A stretch of DNA of 64,000 nt from Rutidosis leptorrhynchoides (Eukaryota > Streptophyta > Magnoliopsida > Asterales > Asteraceae), in contig NC_092338.1 in the NCBI RefSeq assembly GCF_046630445.1, forward strand, positions 146,081,501 through 146,145,500, in the 5' to 3' direction. Shown here one piece after another: positions 51,094-62,829 of this stretch (position 1 is its first letter; every line of letters starts with the position of its first letter). The position numbers were made by a program, and so were the translations under genes. The notes under the pieces are model-generated. The model saw nothing but the letters and a program-made list of their open reading frames with translations. It did no database searches and was not told where the DNA came from.

Positions 51094-53083
51094 TGATGTC
51101 AAAGCAGAGGGGTATAAAATACTATTAAATTTTAGCAGAAAATACTATTAAATACGATACAATTTTACACAAGATATTTATTTATTTATAGAATGGATAT
51201 ACTTAAACCTTGCTACAACACTTATAGGCAGTGTACCTAATCGTACAGTAGTGTAGTTTTTAGTAAGTCCGGTTCGTTCCACAGGGAAATCTTTAAACAA
51301 AGCTCAACGCTATATTAGTTAACTTTTATAAAAATACAAATATATATATAAGTAATATTATTATTATAAAGAGGGGTTTTTACCGTTTAATGACCGGTTT
51401 GTCGATTTTAAAACTTTAGTCGCAGTTAAAACCTAATGTAAAATATAAAATAAATACAAGACTTTAAATTAAAGCGTAAAGTAAATAACGATAATGAAAT
51501 TGCGAATAATAAAAATGCGATAAAAATTAAATTGCGATAATTAAAAAGTACGATAATTAAAAGTGCGATAAAATGAAATAACAATAAATAAAAGTGCGAT
51601 AATTAGAAGTGCAATTAAATATAAAATAAAGGAAATAAAATATGATATAAAAGAATTATGCTTATTTAAACTTCCGTAATCATGATGTTTGACGTGTTGA
51701 TTTTAGTTTTATGCCCATGGGTTAATTGTCCTTTGTCCTGGATTATTCAATATGTCCGTCTGGTTTTTGTCCATAACAGTCCATCAGTCATAAATATAAA
51801 TTGCAAGTGTCCTTGTCAAATTATTATTATACCCGAAGATAAATATTCCAACTAATTGGGGATTCGAATTGTAACAAGGTTTTAATACTTTGTTTAATGA
51901 ATACACCAGGTTATCGACTGCGTGTAAACCAAGGTTTTACTACTTTGTTAACAATTACACCAATTACCCTTGAATGTAATTTCACCCCTGTTTTAATTAT
52001 TCTAGTGGCTATTAATCCATTCCCGTGTCCGGTTAAATGAACGATTATTCGTACAAATAAATACCCCGCCCATCGTGTCCGATCGAGTGTATATGGTAAT
52101 TTATAGGGACGCCCAATTGTAAATCTTTATATTAACATTAACAAACTTTCATTTAGTTAAACAAATATAAAGCTCATTAATAGCCCATAGCCTAGTTTCC
52201 ACAAGTGTCGTTCTTTTATCCAAACCCCAATTATGGTACAAAGCCCAATTACCCAATTTTAGTAATTAGCCCAACATCATGATTACTTCGTTTTAAATAA
52301 GCATAATAATAACTTAGCTACGAGACATTAATATAAAAAGGTTGAACATAACTTACAATGATTAAAAATAGCGTAGCGTTACACGGACAGAATTTCGACT
52401 TACACCTTTACAACATTCGCTAACATACCCTTATTATTAGAATTATAATTAAAATTAAAATATAAATTATAAATATAAATATATATTACTTATGAAGAGG
52501 AAGAGAAAAAAGATGTATAAAACTCGGCAGAAAACTGGCTTTTTATAGGACCTGACCAGCAATCTCATACCATGCGACTCGCATGGTTTTGTGCCTCTGG
52601 CCATGCGAGTCGCATGGCCACCCTGGATTCAGCCAACTACTTTTGTTTTCTTCTTGCCGACGTAATATAATAATATATATATAATATAATTATATATAAT
52701 TATATATATATTATATTATATTCTTGTGCATAGTAGACTAGATATTTTTGGTCCGTTGCGTCGGGCGTTTCTTCTTGGCTCAGGTCCCGGTTCCGGATTT
52801 TCGGACGTCCTCGCGTATTATTTTAAATCGCGTACTTTGCGTTCCGCAACTTGTACTCTTGTCATTTTGAGACGTTCCTCATCAATATTTTGAACCTTTT
52901 TAGTTGTATCTTGTACTTTTTAGCTCTTTGGACCTTTTTGTCTTCAATTTGTCGAATCTGCCTTTTGTCTTCACTTTTTAATATTTAAACGAATATCTCT
53001 TGTAAATAGAACAATTGCAACTAAAAGCTTGTCTTTCTTGAGGAATAATGTTATGAAATATATGTTCGTTTTTAGCATTATCA
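51094..53083 (-). repeat. 3' LTR of element J (1990 bp)
   Basis: TGATAATGC at 53083 (minus) to TTGACATCA at 51094. U5 block at 51197-51286. With the LTR of I (opposite strand, 127 bp away) it forms a long inverted repeat. Confidence 0.9.
52540..52620 (-). promoter_or_regulatory. Palindrome pair plus TATA box in LTR of J
   Basis: ACCATGCGACTCGCATGGT (52569-52587) and a 23-bp perfect version with arms TGGCCATGCGA (52598-52620). Centres are 31 bp apart. Minus-strand TATAAAAA at 52540-52547, 31 bp from the nearer centre. Confidence 0.75.
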
Positions 53084-55166
53084 AATATTCCCACACTTGA
53101 GCGTTGCTTGTCCTCAAGCAATATCGTATTGAAATACTAGAATCACTTCTTTATTCTTCACACTTTGTACATCAGTGATTTCTATACGGCGGTATAAACA
53201 ATGGTAGTAACGATATGGTTTACAGTCCCACATGACTATAAAAATTTAGATCCATTAAGGAAATTGGATCTTTTATGAAAACATTTGATCTTTTGAAAAT
53301 TAAATCTAGTTTTTACCCTAGATAAGTTTTCCGGAATAACCCTTTACCGGTGTTTGCAAAATATTTTTGTGGGTTTGGTGGGTTTCAGATTTGAAAATTT
53401 TAGCTCAAAACTTGCGGTTTTGTGTCACCCACTTGCTAACCTTGTATTTGGAAAGCAACACGTCTAGTTTACTTGTTCCGTATATTACCTTTCGGTAAAC
53501 TACCGTCCGGTTGTAAAGGAAAGCGTTGAACAAGCAACTGTTAAGGCAATGTCCCGTGACATGCTTTTGATTATGGTTTATAACGTGTCGGACGCAATTA
53601 CTATCCTTGGTAGGAGCAATAGTAAAGCTCACCCTTATAATTTTTCGGTCTGGCACAAGGTCCTGTCTTTGACCATGTTATGCAACCACCGTTCTTACGG
53701 TTGACACCCGATTTAGTTCAGGTGACCTAATGAATTCCAGGTGAATTCCTAGGATTTTACGTTCAATGGTAATGAACGCATTGAAAATAGGGTTTTCAGA
53801 AAACAAATCGGTTTGTATTTTTGATCAAAATATTTTCTCGTTTCAGCTCGAGTTTTAGATATCATTGAATTCCATGAGTTTGAATTCTCAATCTTTACGG
53901 TCAATCTCTAGGATTGAGTAATATCAGTCTTAAAAGCTGATTTTTAATCTTTAAGGAGATTATCCTTTCTGGGGATCTGATTCATTAGTCTTATCCAGCT
54001 AATTTGCATGGTGCCCCCCCATTGTACGAGATAAATCCTTCTCATGGTTAGGATAAATCTGACCACTTGGCGACCCTGTTTGATGATGAGGTCCGTGGAT
54101 TTCCTGCTGATTTTAGTGATGACTTTTCTAGATTTTTCGTCAACCTACAGCTGGTCTGAACGACAACTTCATGACCTAAATCAAGAAGCGCGTGTCTTTT
54201 TCGGAAGACTTTACTTCCTTTTAGTGATGGAATTGATTCATCGTGTAGATCCATCTCTTCTTTTCTTTCATTGGGTAAAACAGTTTAGCTTAGTCCAAAG
54301 CAAAAGTATTTTCAGTTATTTGTTACAAATATATGTGGCATATGTTTAAAATAACTTGGTAAATTTTCCCACACTTGGCTTTTTATTTTTCTTTTTATCG
54401 TCCTCTATTCCATTTTTAAATGAATTTTAACATTTTAGTTTGTTTCTCAATTTATGTCCTTTCCGAGGTAACAATAATTTCGGTGTTAAAACCTAGTTTT
54501 ATCGTTCATAAATATGTATAAACATGATTTGAATTCATTTAATTGAAAATTTTGAAAAATTTTACTAGAATTGGGTAGTCAGTATATAAGACTAGGGCTG
54601 TTCTTTTTTTATCAGAGAGCACTAGATTCTAATACAACTACTGCTTTACTAGTATTTTTAATGGTAACCAAGTGTTTAATATTAAAATTTTAAAATCCGA
54701 AAGAATTTAACCCCTTCCCACACTTAAGATCTTGCAATGCCCTCATTTGCAAGAAATCAGTAACAATTTAAATTATTGAGGGTGATTTGTGTGAAAATTA
54801 TTAAATTTTTACCAAAGTTTCCTAATATATTGGCGTTTGTTTGCTGAATGATAAATGGTGCACGTCATTTGTTCATTCCGTCTTGTTGTTATTTCACATA
54901 CATTTTGCATCATTGTCGTCAAAATTACTTGCTTTTGCTGAACTTAATGCCAGTCTTTGAAAACGCGTTGTTTTACCCTGTTGTGTACATAAGATAAACT
55001 GCAAACATATATACATATTTTTGAAGTTTGGTTTATTACCCCACATTCAAAAATTATTAAAATCTAAGAATAAAAGTTAGAAATTATAAAAATGATTACA
55101 ATATTAACAAAAATATTAAATATATCAATAATTACAAATTACAAAATAATAAAAAAAATAAGTAAA
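53084..55166 (-). other. 3' noncoding region of J with polypurine tract
   Basis: Homologous to 281-2350 of A. Purine tract AAGTGTGGGAATATT (minus) at 53084-53100. It contains the 68-codon small ORF at 54048-54254 and no other convincing gene. Confidence 0.8.
54048..54254 (-). CDS. Recurrent 68-codon small ORF (element J copy)
   Basis: The same frame as 1184-1390 with a few substitutions; begins MDLHDESIPSLKG and ends KWSDLS. No known domain. See the A copy for doubts. Confidence 0.2.
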   Translation of the reverse strand: MDLHDESIPSLKGSKVFRKRHALLDLGHEVVVQTSCRLTKNLEKSSLKSAGNPRTSSSNRVAKWSDLS

Positions 55167-56137
55167 CTAAGGATGATATTGGTACCAATAGGGGTTCCAC
55201 GCATAACCATAAGTGCTATAGAATGCTTCGGCAGGGTCATACGTAGGATATGGTGGCTGCATCTCTATCGACCAAGGAGGGAAGACGGGCTTCGGTGTAG
55301 GAATATAGTTTCTACCTATATGTTGGCAATGCGCTATGATCTGGTTCTGATGAACTTGCCAATCTTCAAATGCTCTCTGTCTAGCATTTTCGTATTCCTG
55401 AGAAGCTATAAACCTATGCATTTCTTGCCCCCCTCCTACATTACCTTGTTCCTGGTTTCTCTCTACTTGTGGATGTCTACCATTGTATCGTACTGCGGCG
55501 TTGTTTCGCCGCTTCAAAACTTTCGCACCATGGTACACATTTAAACCTATAGTGTCGCGGGGTTCCGGCTCTTCTACTAATAATCCCCCCCGACTTATAT
55601 CCACACCGAGATATTCACCAATCAAAGTAATAAAAATATCACCCCCTATTATGCTATGTGGACGCATCCCTCGAACCATAGCTGATAAATAATAACCCAC
55701 ACAATATGGTATACTTACAGCGCTGTGTGGGTCTCGAATACACATATGGTAAAACAAATCTTGTTCATTTACCTTTTCTTTGTTTTTACCCCTTTGTGTA
55801 ATCGAGTTAGCTAAAAACCTATGTATTACTCTTAATTCGGCTCTATCTATATCCAAATAAGAGTAGTTTCCCCCTTTGAAACGGTGATGGCTTGTCATTT
55901 GACTCCACACACCGTGTGTATCAAAATTTTCATCTATTTTCCTACCGTTTAGTATCAATCCTCTACAATCGGCAGACGCTAATTCCTCAGGCGTATATAT
56001 ACGTAAAGCCTGAGCCATGTCCAGTAAAGACATGTGGCGCATCGAACCGCCTAACAAAAATCTAATAAAAGAACGATCGGTTAAACTGGCTACCCGATCA
56101 TTCAACTCTATACTACATAACAACTCTTCACACCATA
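55167..56137 (-). CDS. Athila-type accessory protein, probable second exon (element J)
   Basis: About 320 codons open from the 3' splice site TTAAG|TATGG (AG at 56138-56139) to a stop at 55167. No ATG lies near the start of the open frame; the first codons after the splice read WCEELLCSIELNDR, which supports an exon rather than a separate start. The core resembles the 'ATHILA ORF-1' or plant-transposon type protein known downstream of pol in many elements: SMRHMSLLDMAQALRIYTPEEL, then SITQRGKNKEKVNEQDLFYHM, then a Gln/Pro/Tyr-rich tail shared with element A (2-280). No membrane segment typical of an envelope protein was seen. Function unknown. It is in frame with the CCHC ORF upstream if the 479-bp intron is removed, apart from one stop codon. 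Confidence 0.7.
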
Positions 56138-56616
56138 CTTAATTTAAAAATTCATAAATTCATACCAAACTTATATTAATTTTTCAAATATTTACAATTT
56201 TAAAAATATTGTTTTTACAAAGTTTACAATATTAATTTAAGATTTAAATATTAATTTTAAAAATATGGTAAAAAATAAAATTAAAAATCTTTTTGTCTTT
56301 TTATCCCACTTTAATCAATCAAATATTATCAAAAATATGCGCCCCTCTTTTCGGTAAAGTAATTTCGGTTCCAAGACCTAATTTAACTCATGACGAATTT
56401 TTGAAATATTTTGGTTTGATTGTTTAAAGATATTTATACCTTAAGAATAAACGTTAAATTTCGCAGTGATGTAATAAATTTTTGAATGATATCAATAATT
56501 TCGGTCGCCAAACCTAATTTTATTTAATACCAATTTAATACTTTTTAGCGAACAAATTAGCGTTTATTATCAAAAGGTTAAAAATAAAAATAAAAATAAA
56601 AACTGTACAGACATAC
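56138..56616 (-). other. Predicted intron in the accessory gene of J
   Basis: Donor ACAG|GTATGT (intron starts 56616) and acceptor TTAAG|TATGG (intron ends 56138) on the minus strand. It is 479 bp, clearly more AT-rich than both flanks, and phase 1. Judged by eye only. Confidence 0.5.
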
Positions 56617-56632
56617 CTGTGAAATAGATTTC

Positions 56633-57049
56633 TTAGTTATATGATCTATTATATTCATAAGATAGTCGGTTTAATTGGTTTTCCATGGCTGCATAGGCGT
56701 AACCTCGAGCATTCATTGTCTTTTCTTCTAAACATATGAACGGTCCGTCTCTGCATAAAGTAACAAATTCGGTATTTGAATAGGTTTGATTATTTGAACA
56801 TTTACCTCCATGTGACCATTTTCCGCATTTGTGACATTTTTCTAGGTGTCGTGCTCTTCTTTTCGCTGCGGATTTTGATTTTCCTTTACCAAATTGTAAC
56901 TTATTATCTTCGCATCTGGATCCTTTTCTAACTCCGTCCATTCTTTCTCTGATTACTGATACTAATTCACTCGGTAGTATGTCATTATTTCTTTTAGTGA
57001 TCAAAGCGTGTAGCATTAGACCATGGTTTAATTCACAGGCAGTCTTCAT
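56633..57049 (-). CDS. 138-aa basic CCHC protein (element J accessory exon)
   Basis: MKTACELNHGLMLHALITKR start. Basic stretch KSKSAAKRRARH (57-68) that could be nuclear-localising, then a zinc knuckle CHKCGKWSHGGKC (72-84) spaced CX2CX4HX3C, one residue shorter than the classic retroviral CX2CX4HX4C. The stop at 56633-56635 lies 16 bp before a strong splice donor, and the frame after it continues in phase into the exon at 56137. A strong acceptor lies upstream (57061-57062), as expected for a spliced subgenomic RNA separate from gag-pol. It is likely a nucleic-acid-binding accessory protein or its N-terminal part; the role is inferred. Confidence 0.65.
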   Translation of the reverse strand: MKTACELNHGLMLHALITKRNNDILPSELVSVIRERMDGVRKGSRCEDNKLQFGKGKSKSAAKRRARHLEKCHKCGKWSHGGKCSNNQTYSNTEFVTLCRDGPFICLEEKTMNARGYAYAAMENQLNRLSYEYNRSYN

Positions 57050-57060
57050 TACGTAAAAAC

Positions 57061-57062
57061 CT
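57061..57062 (-). other. Candidate 3' splice site for the accessory RNA of J
   Basis: Minus strand: a long T-rich tract ending TTTTTTTTTAG|G, 12 bp before the ATG of the CCHC ORF and about 160 bp after the gag-pol stop. A matching leader donor was not identified. Confidence 0.5.
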
Positions 57063-57222
57063 AAAAAAAAATAAAAATTCAGAATGGGGGAAGAAGACTA
57101 GTTCTTTAGGGTCTGCTAGGGAAAGACCATATGTGTTCCATTTTCGAGAACTACACGAAAACAGACAATCTAACTCTAACAGAAATACATATTATCCTTT
57201 AAAGACTTGATTCTCCCCACAC

Positions 57223-60200
57223 TTAGTTAGCTGTGGTGTCGAAATTGTGATTAACTTCGTTGTCGACTTCCATCGGACCCTGTATGTAATGTTTAACTCT
57301 GTGACCATTAACTTTAAATTCAATCCCATTTGAATTTATTAATTCTATCGTTCCGTATGGGAAAACTCTTTTGACTATGAATGGTCCAGACCATCTTGAT
57401 TTCAATTTTCCAGGAAATAGCTTGAATCGTGAATTGAAAAGAAGAACTCTGTCTCCTTCTTTAAATTCTTTTGAATTTCTGATTCTTTTATCATGCCATT
57501 TCTTCGTTCTTTCTTTATAGATTAACGAATTTTCGTATGCTTCGTGTCTTAATTCTTCTAATTCGTTTAGTTGACTTAATCGTAGACGTCCGGCTTCATG
57601 TAAATCAAGATTACATGTTTTCAAAGCCCAAAATGCTTTGTGTTCAATTTCTACTGGAAGATGACATGCTTTTCCATAAACAAGTCTAAAAGGTGTGGTT
57701 CCAATTGGAGTTTTGTAGGCTGTTCTAAAAGCCCAGAGTGCATCCTCCAATTTAATGGACCATTCCTTTGGATTTGATCCTACGGTTTTCTCTAGAATAC
57801 GTTTTAAAGCTCGGTTGGTATTTTCAACTTGTCCACTTGTTTGTGGATGATATGCGGTGGAGATTTTATGAGTTACTCCATATCTTTTAAGAACTTTCTC
57901 AAGTTGATTATTACAGAAATGAGTACCCCGATCACTTATTAAAGCTTTCGGTGTTCCAAACCTTGCAAAAAGACGTTTTAAAAAGTTTACTACAACTCGT
58001 GCATCGTTAGTTGGGAGAGCTTGTGCTTCCGCCCATTTAGATACATAATCAATGGCTACGAGTATATATAGATTATTATGAGATTTTGGAAATGGACCCA
58101 TAAAGTCAATACCCCAAATGTCAAATACTTCACATACTTGGATGACATTTTGTGGCATTTCATCACGTTGACTTATTTTTCCGGCCCTTTGACATGCATC
58201 ACAGGATTTGCAAAGAAGGTGTGCGTCTTTGTAAATTGTAGGCCAATAGAATCCAGCTTCATAAACTTTTCTTGCTGTTAGTTGAGGCCCATAATGCCCT
58301 CCTGTTGGTCCTGTGTGACAATGGTTTAAAATTTTACTAGCTTCATCTCCAAATACACATCGGCGTATTATTCCATCGGGACAACTTTTAAACAGATGTG
58401 GATCTTCCCAGAAATAGTGTTTTATATCACTGAAGAATTTCTTTCGTCTTTGGTACGATAATCCTTTTTCAAGGAATCCACAAACTAAGTAGTTTGCATA
58501 GTCTGCAAACCATGGGATTTCTTTATAATCTATCTTCAATAGATATTCATCAGGAAAGTTGTCTTGTATGGCCGATTCATTTAGAACTTCTAATTCGGGA
58601 TTTTCAAGACGAGAAAGATGATCAGCGGCGAGATTTTCTGCTCCTTTTTTATCTCGGATTTCAATATCAAACTCTTGTAAGAGTAAGATCCAACGGATTA
58701 ATCTTGGTTTAGCATCTTGTTTTGAAAATAGGTATCTAAGAGCAGAATGGTCGGTATAGACCACCGTTTTTGCTAGAACGAGATATGATCGAAATTTGTC
58801 AAAAGCAAAGACAATAGCAAGGAGTTCTTTTTCAGTAGTTGTATAGTTCGTTTGTGCTCCTTGTAATGTCTTACTAGCATAATATATAGGTTGAAATCGT
58901 TTTTCAATCCTTTGTCCTAAAACGGCTCCCATTGCAAAATCACTTGCATCGCACATTAGTTCAAATGGTAGATTCCAATTTGGTGTTATCATGATCGGTG
59001 CATTAGTGAGTTTTTCTTTAAGAATATTAAAAGATTTGATACATTCATCTGAAAAGATGAATGGCGCATCCTTTTCTAGGAGTTTATTCATAGGAGTGGC
59101 AATTTTAGAAAAATCTTTTATGAAACGTCGGTAAAAACCGGCATGCCCTAGAAAACTCCTAACTCCTCTAACATTGGTGGGATGTGGAAGTTTAGCAATT
59201 ACATCTACTTTAGCTCTATCCACTTCAATTCCTTCTTTTGAAATTTTATGTCCAAGAACGATGCCTTCTTTAACCATGAAATGGCATTTCTCCCAATTAA
59301 GTACTAGATTTGATTTTTCACATCTAATTAGCATTCGTTCCAGATTAACTAGACATGATTTAAATGTATCACCGAAGACTGAAAAGTCATCCATGAATAC
59401 TTCCATGCATTCTTCTATCATGTCGTGAAAAATCGCCATCATACACCTTTGAAAGGTTGCAGGGGCGTTACAAAGTCCAAATGGCATGCGTTTGTAAGCA
59501 AAAGTACCATAAGGGCACGTGAATGTGGTTTTCTCTTGATCTTCGGGTGCTATTGGAATTTGAAAATATCCGGAAAATCCATCTAGAAAACAATAGTAAC
59601 TATTTCCGGCTAATCTTTCCAACATTTGATCTATGAAAGGTAAGGGAAAGTGATCTTTTCTGGTGGCGTCATTTAATTTTCTATAATCAATACATACACG
59701 CCATCCTGTTACAGTCCTAGTAGGAATAAGCTCATTTTTCTCATTTGTAATGACAGTCATGCCACCCTTCTTAGGCACGCATTGAACTGGGCTTACCCAT
59801 GGACTATCAGAGATTGGATATATCAAACCTGCATCTAGCAGTTTAATAATCTCTTTCTTAACTACATCTTGCATATTAGGATTTAGTCTTCGTTGGCGTT
59901 GCACATACGTTTTATGACCTTCTTCCATAAGGATTTTATGTGTGCAATACGAAGGACTTATTCCTTTAATATCATGAATTTTCCATGCAATGGCTGGTTT
60001 ATGAGCTTTCAACACAGAAATGAGTTGTGATTTCTCATTTTCAGTAAGAGAAGACGATATTATTACAGGTAATTCAGATTCACCATGTAAATAAGCGTAT
60101 TCCAAATGGTTTGGAAGTGGCTTTAACTCTAAGTTCGGAGGTTCTTCTATCGATGATTTATATCGATATCTGTCTTCTTCTTTTAGCATTTGAATTTCTT

Positions 60201-62829
60201 CTGTTGTTGGTTCATATCCATTAGCTATAAGTGTAGCTAACATTTCAGCTTCATCAATTGGTTCATTTCCTTCTCCTAAAGAACATTCTCCTGTTCCTTG
60301 TAATTCTGGAAATTCTTCTAATAATTCTGCATGTGCATCTATAGTTTGAATATAATAACATGTATCATCTGCAGATTGTGGTTGTTGCATTGCTCTATCA
60401 ACTGAAAAGGTAACACTCTCATCCTCTATACTTAGGGTCAGTTTCTTACCGAACACGTCTATCATTGCTTTAGCCGTGTTTAAGAATGGTCTTCCTAATA
60501 TGAGAGGAACTTGAGAATCTTCTTCCATGTCCAAAACAACAAAATCTACTGGAAATACTAAAGTACCAACTTTAACTAGCATGTTCTCCATTATCCCTCT
60601 AGGATATTTTATTGATCTATCGGCTAGTTGTATGCTTATTCTTGTTGGTTTCAATTCTCCAAGGTCTAATTTAGCGTATAGTGAATACGGCATTAGATTT
60701 ATACTAGCACCTAAGTCTGCCAATGCTTCTATTGAACTAAGACTACCCAGAAAACATGGAATTGTGAAACTTCCTGGATCAGATAGTTTTTCTGGTATCT
60801 TATTCAACAGCACTGCTGAACAATTAGCATTCATAGTAACAGCCGAGAGTTCTTCCATTTTCTTTCTATTCGTGATTAGATCTTTCAAGAATTTAGCATA
60901 CCTTGGCATTCCTGAAATCACATCAATGAAAGGAAGATTTACATTTATCTGTTTAAACATATCCAAGAATTTGGATTGCTCGGCTTCAAGTTTTTCTTTC
61001 TTCATTTTACTCGGGTAAGGAAGTGGTGGTTGGTATGGTTTAACATAAGGTTTAGCCTTAACTGTGTTATCTTCATTAACCTTTTCAACTACCGGTTCTT
61101 TTTCCTTATCTTGATCAGGTTGTGGTTCTTGTGAAGTAGGAATAGTTTCATCAGAAGTTACAGGTATTTCAGGTGGTTTAAGTGTTGTACCACTTCTTGT
61201 GGTAATAGCTTTAGCTGTTTCATTCCGGGGGTTAGCATTTGTATCACTAGGTAGACTTCCCGGTTTTCTTTCACCTATTAACCTTGCTAGGTTACTTACT
61301 TCTTGTTCTAGATTTTGAATAGAAGCTTGTTGATTTCTAAATGCTTGAGCATTTTGTTCATTGGTTTGTTTTTGAGATGTGAAAAACTGCGTTTGAGTTT
61401 CAACTAGCTTCGTCATCATATCTTCTAAATTCGGCTTTTTATCATCGGTTTGTTGTGGTGGTTTGTTTTGAAAATTCGGTCTTTGCTGATTGTAAGTATT
61501 ATTGGATACTTGTTGATTGCTAGGACCTTGTTGGTTGTTGTATGGAATATTTCGGTTATAATTCTGGTTTTGATTGTAAATCGGTCTTGGCGGTTGATAA
61601 TTATTCTGATAATTATTTCCAGGCCTTTGGTTTATGTATGAAATATTCTCTCTTTGTTCCATTGTTAATTCAATGCTGAGACAATCTTTTGTCAAATGTG
61701 GTCCTCCACACTGCTCACAACTAATTCGTATTGAGTGAATATCTTTAGTCATCTTTTCCATTCGTCTCTCCACAGCATCTATCTTTGCGGAAATGGAATC
61801 TAAGTCATGGCTAGAATCGGCTCTAGCTGCTTTAGATGATCTAATGATATCTTTTTCTTGATGCCACTCATGTGAGTGGGAAGCAGTGTTATCAATAATT
61901 TTGTAAGCATCAGTTTCGGTTTTCTTCATAATAGAACCACCAGCTGCTATATCTATGTCTTTTCTTGTAGTGATGTCGCATCCTTGGTAGAATATTTGTA
62001 CTATTTGACAGGTGTCTAAACCATGTTGCGGACATCCTCTTAACAATTTTCCATATCTTGTCCACGCCTCATATAGAGTTTCATTTGGCTTCTGTGTGAA
62101 CGTAACAATTTCTGCTTGAAGTCTTACGGCTTTAGATGCAGGAAAAAATTGTTTAAGAAATTTGTCAATTAAAACATCCCATGTATCGATCGCCCCTTCA
62201 GGTAACGATTCCAACCAATCTTTGGCTTCTCCCTTCAAAGTCCAGGGAAATAACATGAGATATATCTGTTCATCCTCCACTTCTCGTATTTTAAATAGTG
62301 TGCAGATCCTATTAAAGGTACGTAGATGTTCATTTGGATCTTCCTTTGGCGCACCACTAAATTGGCATTGATTAGTCACCATGTGTAGAATTTGTCCTTT
62401 GATTTCATAATCTGGCGCATTAATGTCTGGATGAGTAATTGCGTGACCTTGGCCAGTGCGTTTAGCTCTCATTCGGTCTTCCATACTTAAAGGTTCCAGA
62501 TTCTCCATAATTGAATTTGTTGAATCGGTATCACTAGATGATTCTGATTTAATAGTTCGTTTCTCAACAATCTCTGTTTGAATGATTGGTGGTTCCGGAG
62601 GAAAGTTTAATGGTTCAGGATCTACGAACCGTTCCTGAATATTTTCTGGATTCTCAATTGTGAGGTTGGGTTCAAAAAATGGATTATCGGAAATTTGAAC
62701 TGAAGTACTTGGTCGACTGGATGACGATTCTAAAGAAAAATCAACGGCGGTTATATTTGTTAAACGATGTCTTGATCGAGTTACAGGTGGTGAACGTACA
62801 AAAGGTGATGAACGTCTTGCTCGGTGCAT
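57223..62829 (-). CDS. Athila gag-pol polyprotein, uninterrupted (element J)
   Basis: 1868 residues in one frame with no stop. Order: N-terminal extension (1-106), gag core (about 107-330; [38 protein letters not shown]), zinc knuckle [13 protein letters not shown] (371-383, CX2CX3HX4C), Asn/Gln-rich linker (about 395-470), coiled coil (about 475-530), aspartic protease with Asp705 in [10 protein letters not shown] (about 960-1180) with the FMDD active site at 1145-1148 and [14 protein letters not shown] before it, RNase H with Asp1294 in CDASD, integrase zinc region (His1505, His1512, Cys1540, Cys1543), integrase core Asp1575, Asp1633, Glu1669 (D,D-35-E), and a GPF motif near 1813. All key residues seen are intact. 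Gag and RT features are those of the Athila lineage of Ty3/gypsy. The protein should be cut by its own protease in cytoplasmic particles. It is a plausible autonomous source for X. The start chosen is MHRARRSS at 62829, just after the leader splice-type site; MENLEPLSM (residue 107) is an alternative. Confidence 0.93.
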   Translation of the reverse strand: MHRARRSSPFVRSPPVTRSRHRLTNITAVDFSLESSSSRPSTSVQISDNPFFEPNLTIENPENIQERFVDPEPLNFPPEPPIIQTEIVEKRTIKSESSSDTDSTNSIMENLEPLSMEDRMRAKRTGQGHAITHPDINAPDYEIKGQILHMVTNQCQFSGAPKEDPNEHLRTFNRICTLFKIREVEDEQIYLMLFPWTLKGEAKDWLESLPEGAIDTWDVLIDKFLKQFFPASKAVRLQAEIVTFTQKPNETLYEAWTRYGKLLRGCPQHGLDTCQIVQIFYQGCDITTRKDIDIAAGGSIMKKTETDAYKIIDNTASHSHEWHQEKDIIRSSKAARADSSHDLDSISAKIDAVERRMEKMTKDIHSIRISCEQCGGPHLTKDCLSIELTMEQRENISYINQRPGNNYQNNYQPPRPIYNQNQNYNRNIPYNNQQGPSNQQVSNNTYNQQRPNFQNKPPQQTDDKKPNLEDMMTKLVETQTQFFTSQKQTNEQNAQAFRNQQASIQNLEQEVSNLARLIGERKPGSLPSDTNANPRNETAKAITTRSGTTLKPPEIPVTSDETIPTSQEPQPDQDKEKEPVVEKVNEDNTVKAKPYVKPYQPPLPYPSKMKKEKLEAEQSKFLDMFKQINVNLPFIDVISGMPRYAKFLKDLITNRKKMEELSAVTMNANCSAVLLNKIPEKLSDPGSFTIPCFLGSLSSIEALADLGASINLMPYSLYAKLDLGELKPTRISIQLADRSIKYPRGIMENMLVKVGTLVFPVDFVVLDMEEDSQVPLILGRPFLNTAKAMIDVFGKKLTLSIEDESVTFSVDRAMQQPQSADDTCYYIQTIDAHAELLEEFPELQGTGECSLGEGNEPIDEAEMLATLIANGYEPTTEEIQMLKEEDRYRYKSSIEEPPNLELKPLPNHLEYAYLHGESELPVIISSSLTENEKSQLISVLKAHKPAIAWKIHDIKGISPSYCTHKILMEEGHKTYVQRQRRLNPNMQDVVKKEIIKLLDAGLIYPISDSPWVSPVQCVPKKGGMTVITNEKNELIPTRTVTGWRVCIDYRKLNDATRKDHFPLPFIDQMLERLAGNSYYCFLDGFSGYFQIPIAPEDQEKTTFTCPYGTFAYKRMPFGLCNAPATFQRCMMAIFHDMIEECMEVFMDDFSVFGDTFKSCLVNLERMLIRCEKSNLVLNWEKCHFMVKEGIVLGHKISKEGIEVDRAKVDVIAKLPHPTNVRGVRSFLGHAGFYRRFIKDFSKIATPMNKLLEKDAPFIFSDECIKSFNILKEKLTNAPIMITPNWNLPFELMCDASDFAMGAVLGQRIEKRFQPIYYASKTLQGAQTNYTTTEKELLAIVFAFDKFRSYLVLAKTVVYTDHSALRYLFSKQDAKPRLIRWILLLQEFDIEIRDKKGAENLAADHLSRLENPELEVLNESAIQDNFPDEYLLKIDYKEIPWFADYANYLVCGFLEKGLSYQRRKKFFSDIKHYFWEDPHLFKSCPDGIIRRCVFGDEASKILNHCHTGPTGGHYGPQLTARKVYEAGFYWPTIYKDAHLLCKSCDACQRAGKISQRDEMPQNVIQVCEVFDIWGIDFMGPFPKSHNNLYILVAIDYVSKWAEAQALPTNDARVVVNFLKRLFARFGTPKALISDRGTHFCNNQLEKVLKRYGVTHKISTAYHPQTSGQVENTNRALKRILEKTVGSNPKEWSIKLEDALWAFRTAYKTPIGTTPFRLVYGKACHLPVEIEHKAFWALKTCNLDLHEAGRLRLSQLNELEELRHEAYENSLIYKERTKKWHDKRIRNSKEFKEGDRVLLFNSRFKLFPGKLKSRWSGPFIVKRVFPYGTIELINSNGIEFKVNGHRVKHYIQGPMEVDNEVNHNFDTTAN

